The notes under the pieces were generated by a model. It did no database searches, was not told where the DNA came from, and saw only the letters and a list, made by a program, of their open reading frames with translations. Of a stretch of 64,000 nt of DNA, positions 63,230 to 64,000 are shown one piece after another. The DNA is taken from positions 62,001 to 126,000 of the forward strand of contig JAAFJX010000007.1 in NCBI GenBank assembly GCA_013299045.1, in the 5' to 3' direction. How positions within the stretch are numbered: position 1 is the stretch's first letter; every line of letters begins with the position of its first letter. The position numbers were made by a program, and so were the translations under genes. The stretch is from Cytophagales bacterium. Its GTDB lineage: Bacteria; Bacteroidota; Bacteroidia; Cytophagales; Bernardetiaceae.

Positions 63230-63760
63230 ATGGCAGAAGTAGACTCCGGTTCCGGGGGAGGGGACGGTAAAAAACGGACAAAAAAAGTATCTACCAAAAT
63301 TGACATGACCCCCATGGTAGATTTGGCCTTTTTGCTTATTACGTTCTTCATGCTGACGACGACCATGAATAAACCAAAAACCATGGAAATCAATATGCCT
63401 GATAAAACCACTGATAAGCAGACAATGGACGTAAAGGCCTCTGAATGTTTAACCATCATTTTGGGCGAAAGCAACAAAGTGCACTACTACGAGGGCGTAG
63501 TAGAAGCTTCCACTGCGCTAGAAACGACTGACTTTTCGGACGAGGGCATCAGGAAAGTTATCCTTAAAAAAGGACAAGAACTAAAAGGCATCGGCAAAGT
63601 ACCCATCGTTATCATTAAGCCTATGGACAAGTGCAACTACAAAAACGTAGTAGATATCTTGGACGAAATGCACATTACCTCCATGAAAAAGTATGCAATT
63701 GTTGAACTCTTTGAGCAAGACAGACAGCTTTTGAAAGAGCGTTTAAACATTGTTATTTAA
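63230..63760 (+). CDS. exbD: ExbD/TolR biopolymer transport protein (second copy)
   Basis: 176 residues: KVSTKIDMTPMVDLAFLLITFFMLTTTM at about residues 20-47 carries the standard MTPMVD with the proton-path Asp, followed by a periplasmic domain (KTMEINMPDKTTD onward) ending LFEQDRQLLKERLNIVI. The Ser/Gly-rich N-terminus (DSGSGGGDGKKRTKK) is common in the phylum. It is 133 bases after the first exbD and 37 before tonB. Confidence 0.93.
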   Translation: MAEVDSGSGGGDGKKRTKKVSTKIDMTPMVDLAFLLITFFMLTTTMNKPKTMEINMPDKTTDKQTMDVKASECLTIILGESNKVHYYEGVVEASTALETTDFSDEGIRKVILKKGQELKGIGKVPIVIIKPMDKCNYKNVVDILDEMHITSMKKYAIVELFEQDRQLLKERLNIVI

Positions 63761-63797
63761 AAATAATTTAGTTCAATTATTTAAAACACTTAGCTCC

Positions 63798-64000
63798 ATG
63801 TCTAATAAAAACTACGAAAAGCTCTCTATAGACGAGATTGTTTTTGAGGGACGCAACAAGACCTATGGTGCTTACGACCTGCGCCTAATTTATCCAAACC
63901 ACATCAACCGTGCTTTGATAATTGCGGCTATTCTTTTCGTGCTCTTTTTGGTAGGCCCTATGATTTATAGCAAGGTCATGCCTGAAGGCGACGAAGACGA
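63798..64000 (+). CDS. tonB: Energy transducer TonB, 5' part (runs off the window)
   Basis: 67 codons are visible: MSNKNYEKLSIDEIVFEGRNKTYGAYDLRLIYPNH and then one membrane helix (INRALIIAAILFVLFLVGPMIY, residues about 38-59) and the start of an acidic periplasmic region (PEGDEDE). The IVFEGRNKxYGAYxLR block before the helix is the signature of Bacteroidota TonB proteins. TonB carries energy from ExbB-ExbD to outer-membrane receptors such as the one at 40325. The C-terminal domain is outside the window. Confidence 0.9.
   Translation, partial: MSNKNYEKLSIDEIVFEGRNKTYGAYDLRLIYPNHINRALIIAAILFVLFLVGPMIYSKVMPEGDED

Overview
The window looks like chromosomal DNA of a Bacteroidota bacterium, probably of the Cytophagales kind. 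The support is a PorP/SprF-type secretion protein, a SusC-style TonB-dependent receptor, an ExbB-ExbD-ExbD-TonB cluster with a Bacteroidota-type TonB start, a fused MurF-alanine racemase, a DUF3098 protein, and repeated TAnnTTTG promoter elements (several with TTTG 18-20 bases upstream) instead of Shine-Dalgarno signals. Most of the DNA is ordinary core genome. No CRISPR array, prophage, transposase, rRNA or tRNA gene was recognised. Assignments rest on reading motifs, not on database searches.

Layout. 1-383: 5' part of hemC (-). 1161-3231: groES-groEL and terminator. 3355-5167: sdaAA-ldcA. 5483-6031: repeat copy A, then an exported TPR protein. 7588-9117: 5'-nucleotidase. 9296-12259: nuoJKL alone. 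12469-22589: response regulator/phosphatase, PorP/SprF protein, MurF-Alr fusion, lone oligopeptide permease, SixA, glycosyltransferase, and an overlapping sigma/anti-sigma/adhesin-like operon. 22788-22945: a long-hairpin RNA that looks like 6S RNA. 22965-27192: flippase, pyrH, sodium symporter. 27296-27940: repeat copy B. 28049-42793: isoaspartyl peptidase, SDR, SGNH-LysM protein, ndk, DUF3098, radA, VWA protein, hydrolase, CBS protein, inositol phosphatase, barrel protein, bestrophin, TonB-dependent receptor. 42867-53164 (-): clpC, then a block from rplP to map that is cut off from rpsC on one side and from infA/rpsM/rpoA on the other. 53563-56270 (-): a cassette of a secreted Cys-rich peptide and two lipoproteins behind a promoter built on a hexanucleotide repeat. 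56564-59483: rluD-like gene, small protein, photolyase. 59630-60188: repeat copy C, then an exported TPR/LRR protein. 61474-64000: exbB, exbD, exbD and the start of tonB.

The signals most worth following are: (1) a roughly 550-bp noncoding dispersed repeat with an 83-nt GC-rich core identical or one base different in three copies, paired end arms and a variable 11-nt tandem unit; (2) the candidate 6S RNA; (3) the peptide-lipoprotein cassette whose promoter spacer consists of TTTACC units, a layout suited to slippage-based switching; (4) stable intercistronic hairpins without U-tracts at rplO/secY, exbB/exbD and peptide/lipoprotein; and (5) breakage of normally contiguous operons (nuo, S10-spc-alpha), which points to a reshuffled genome.
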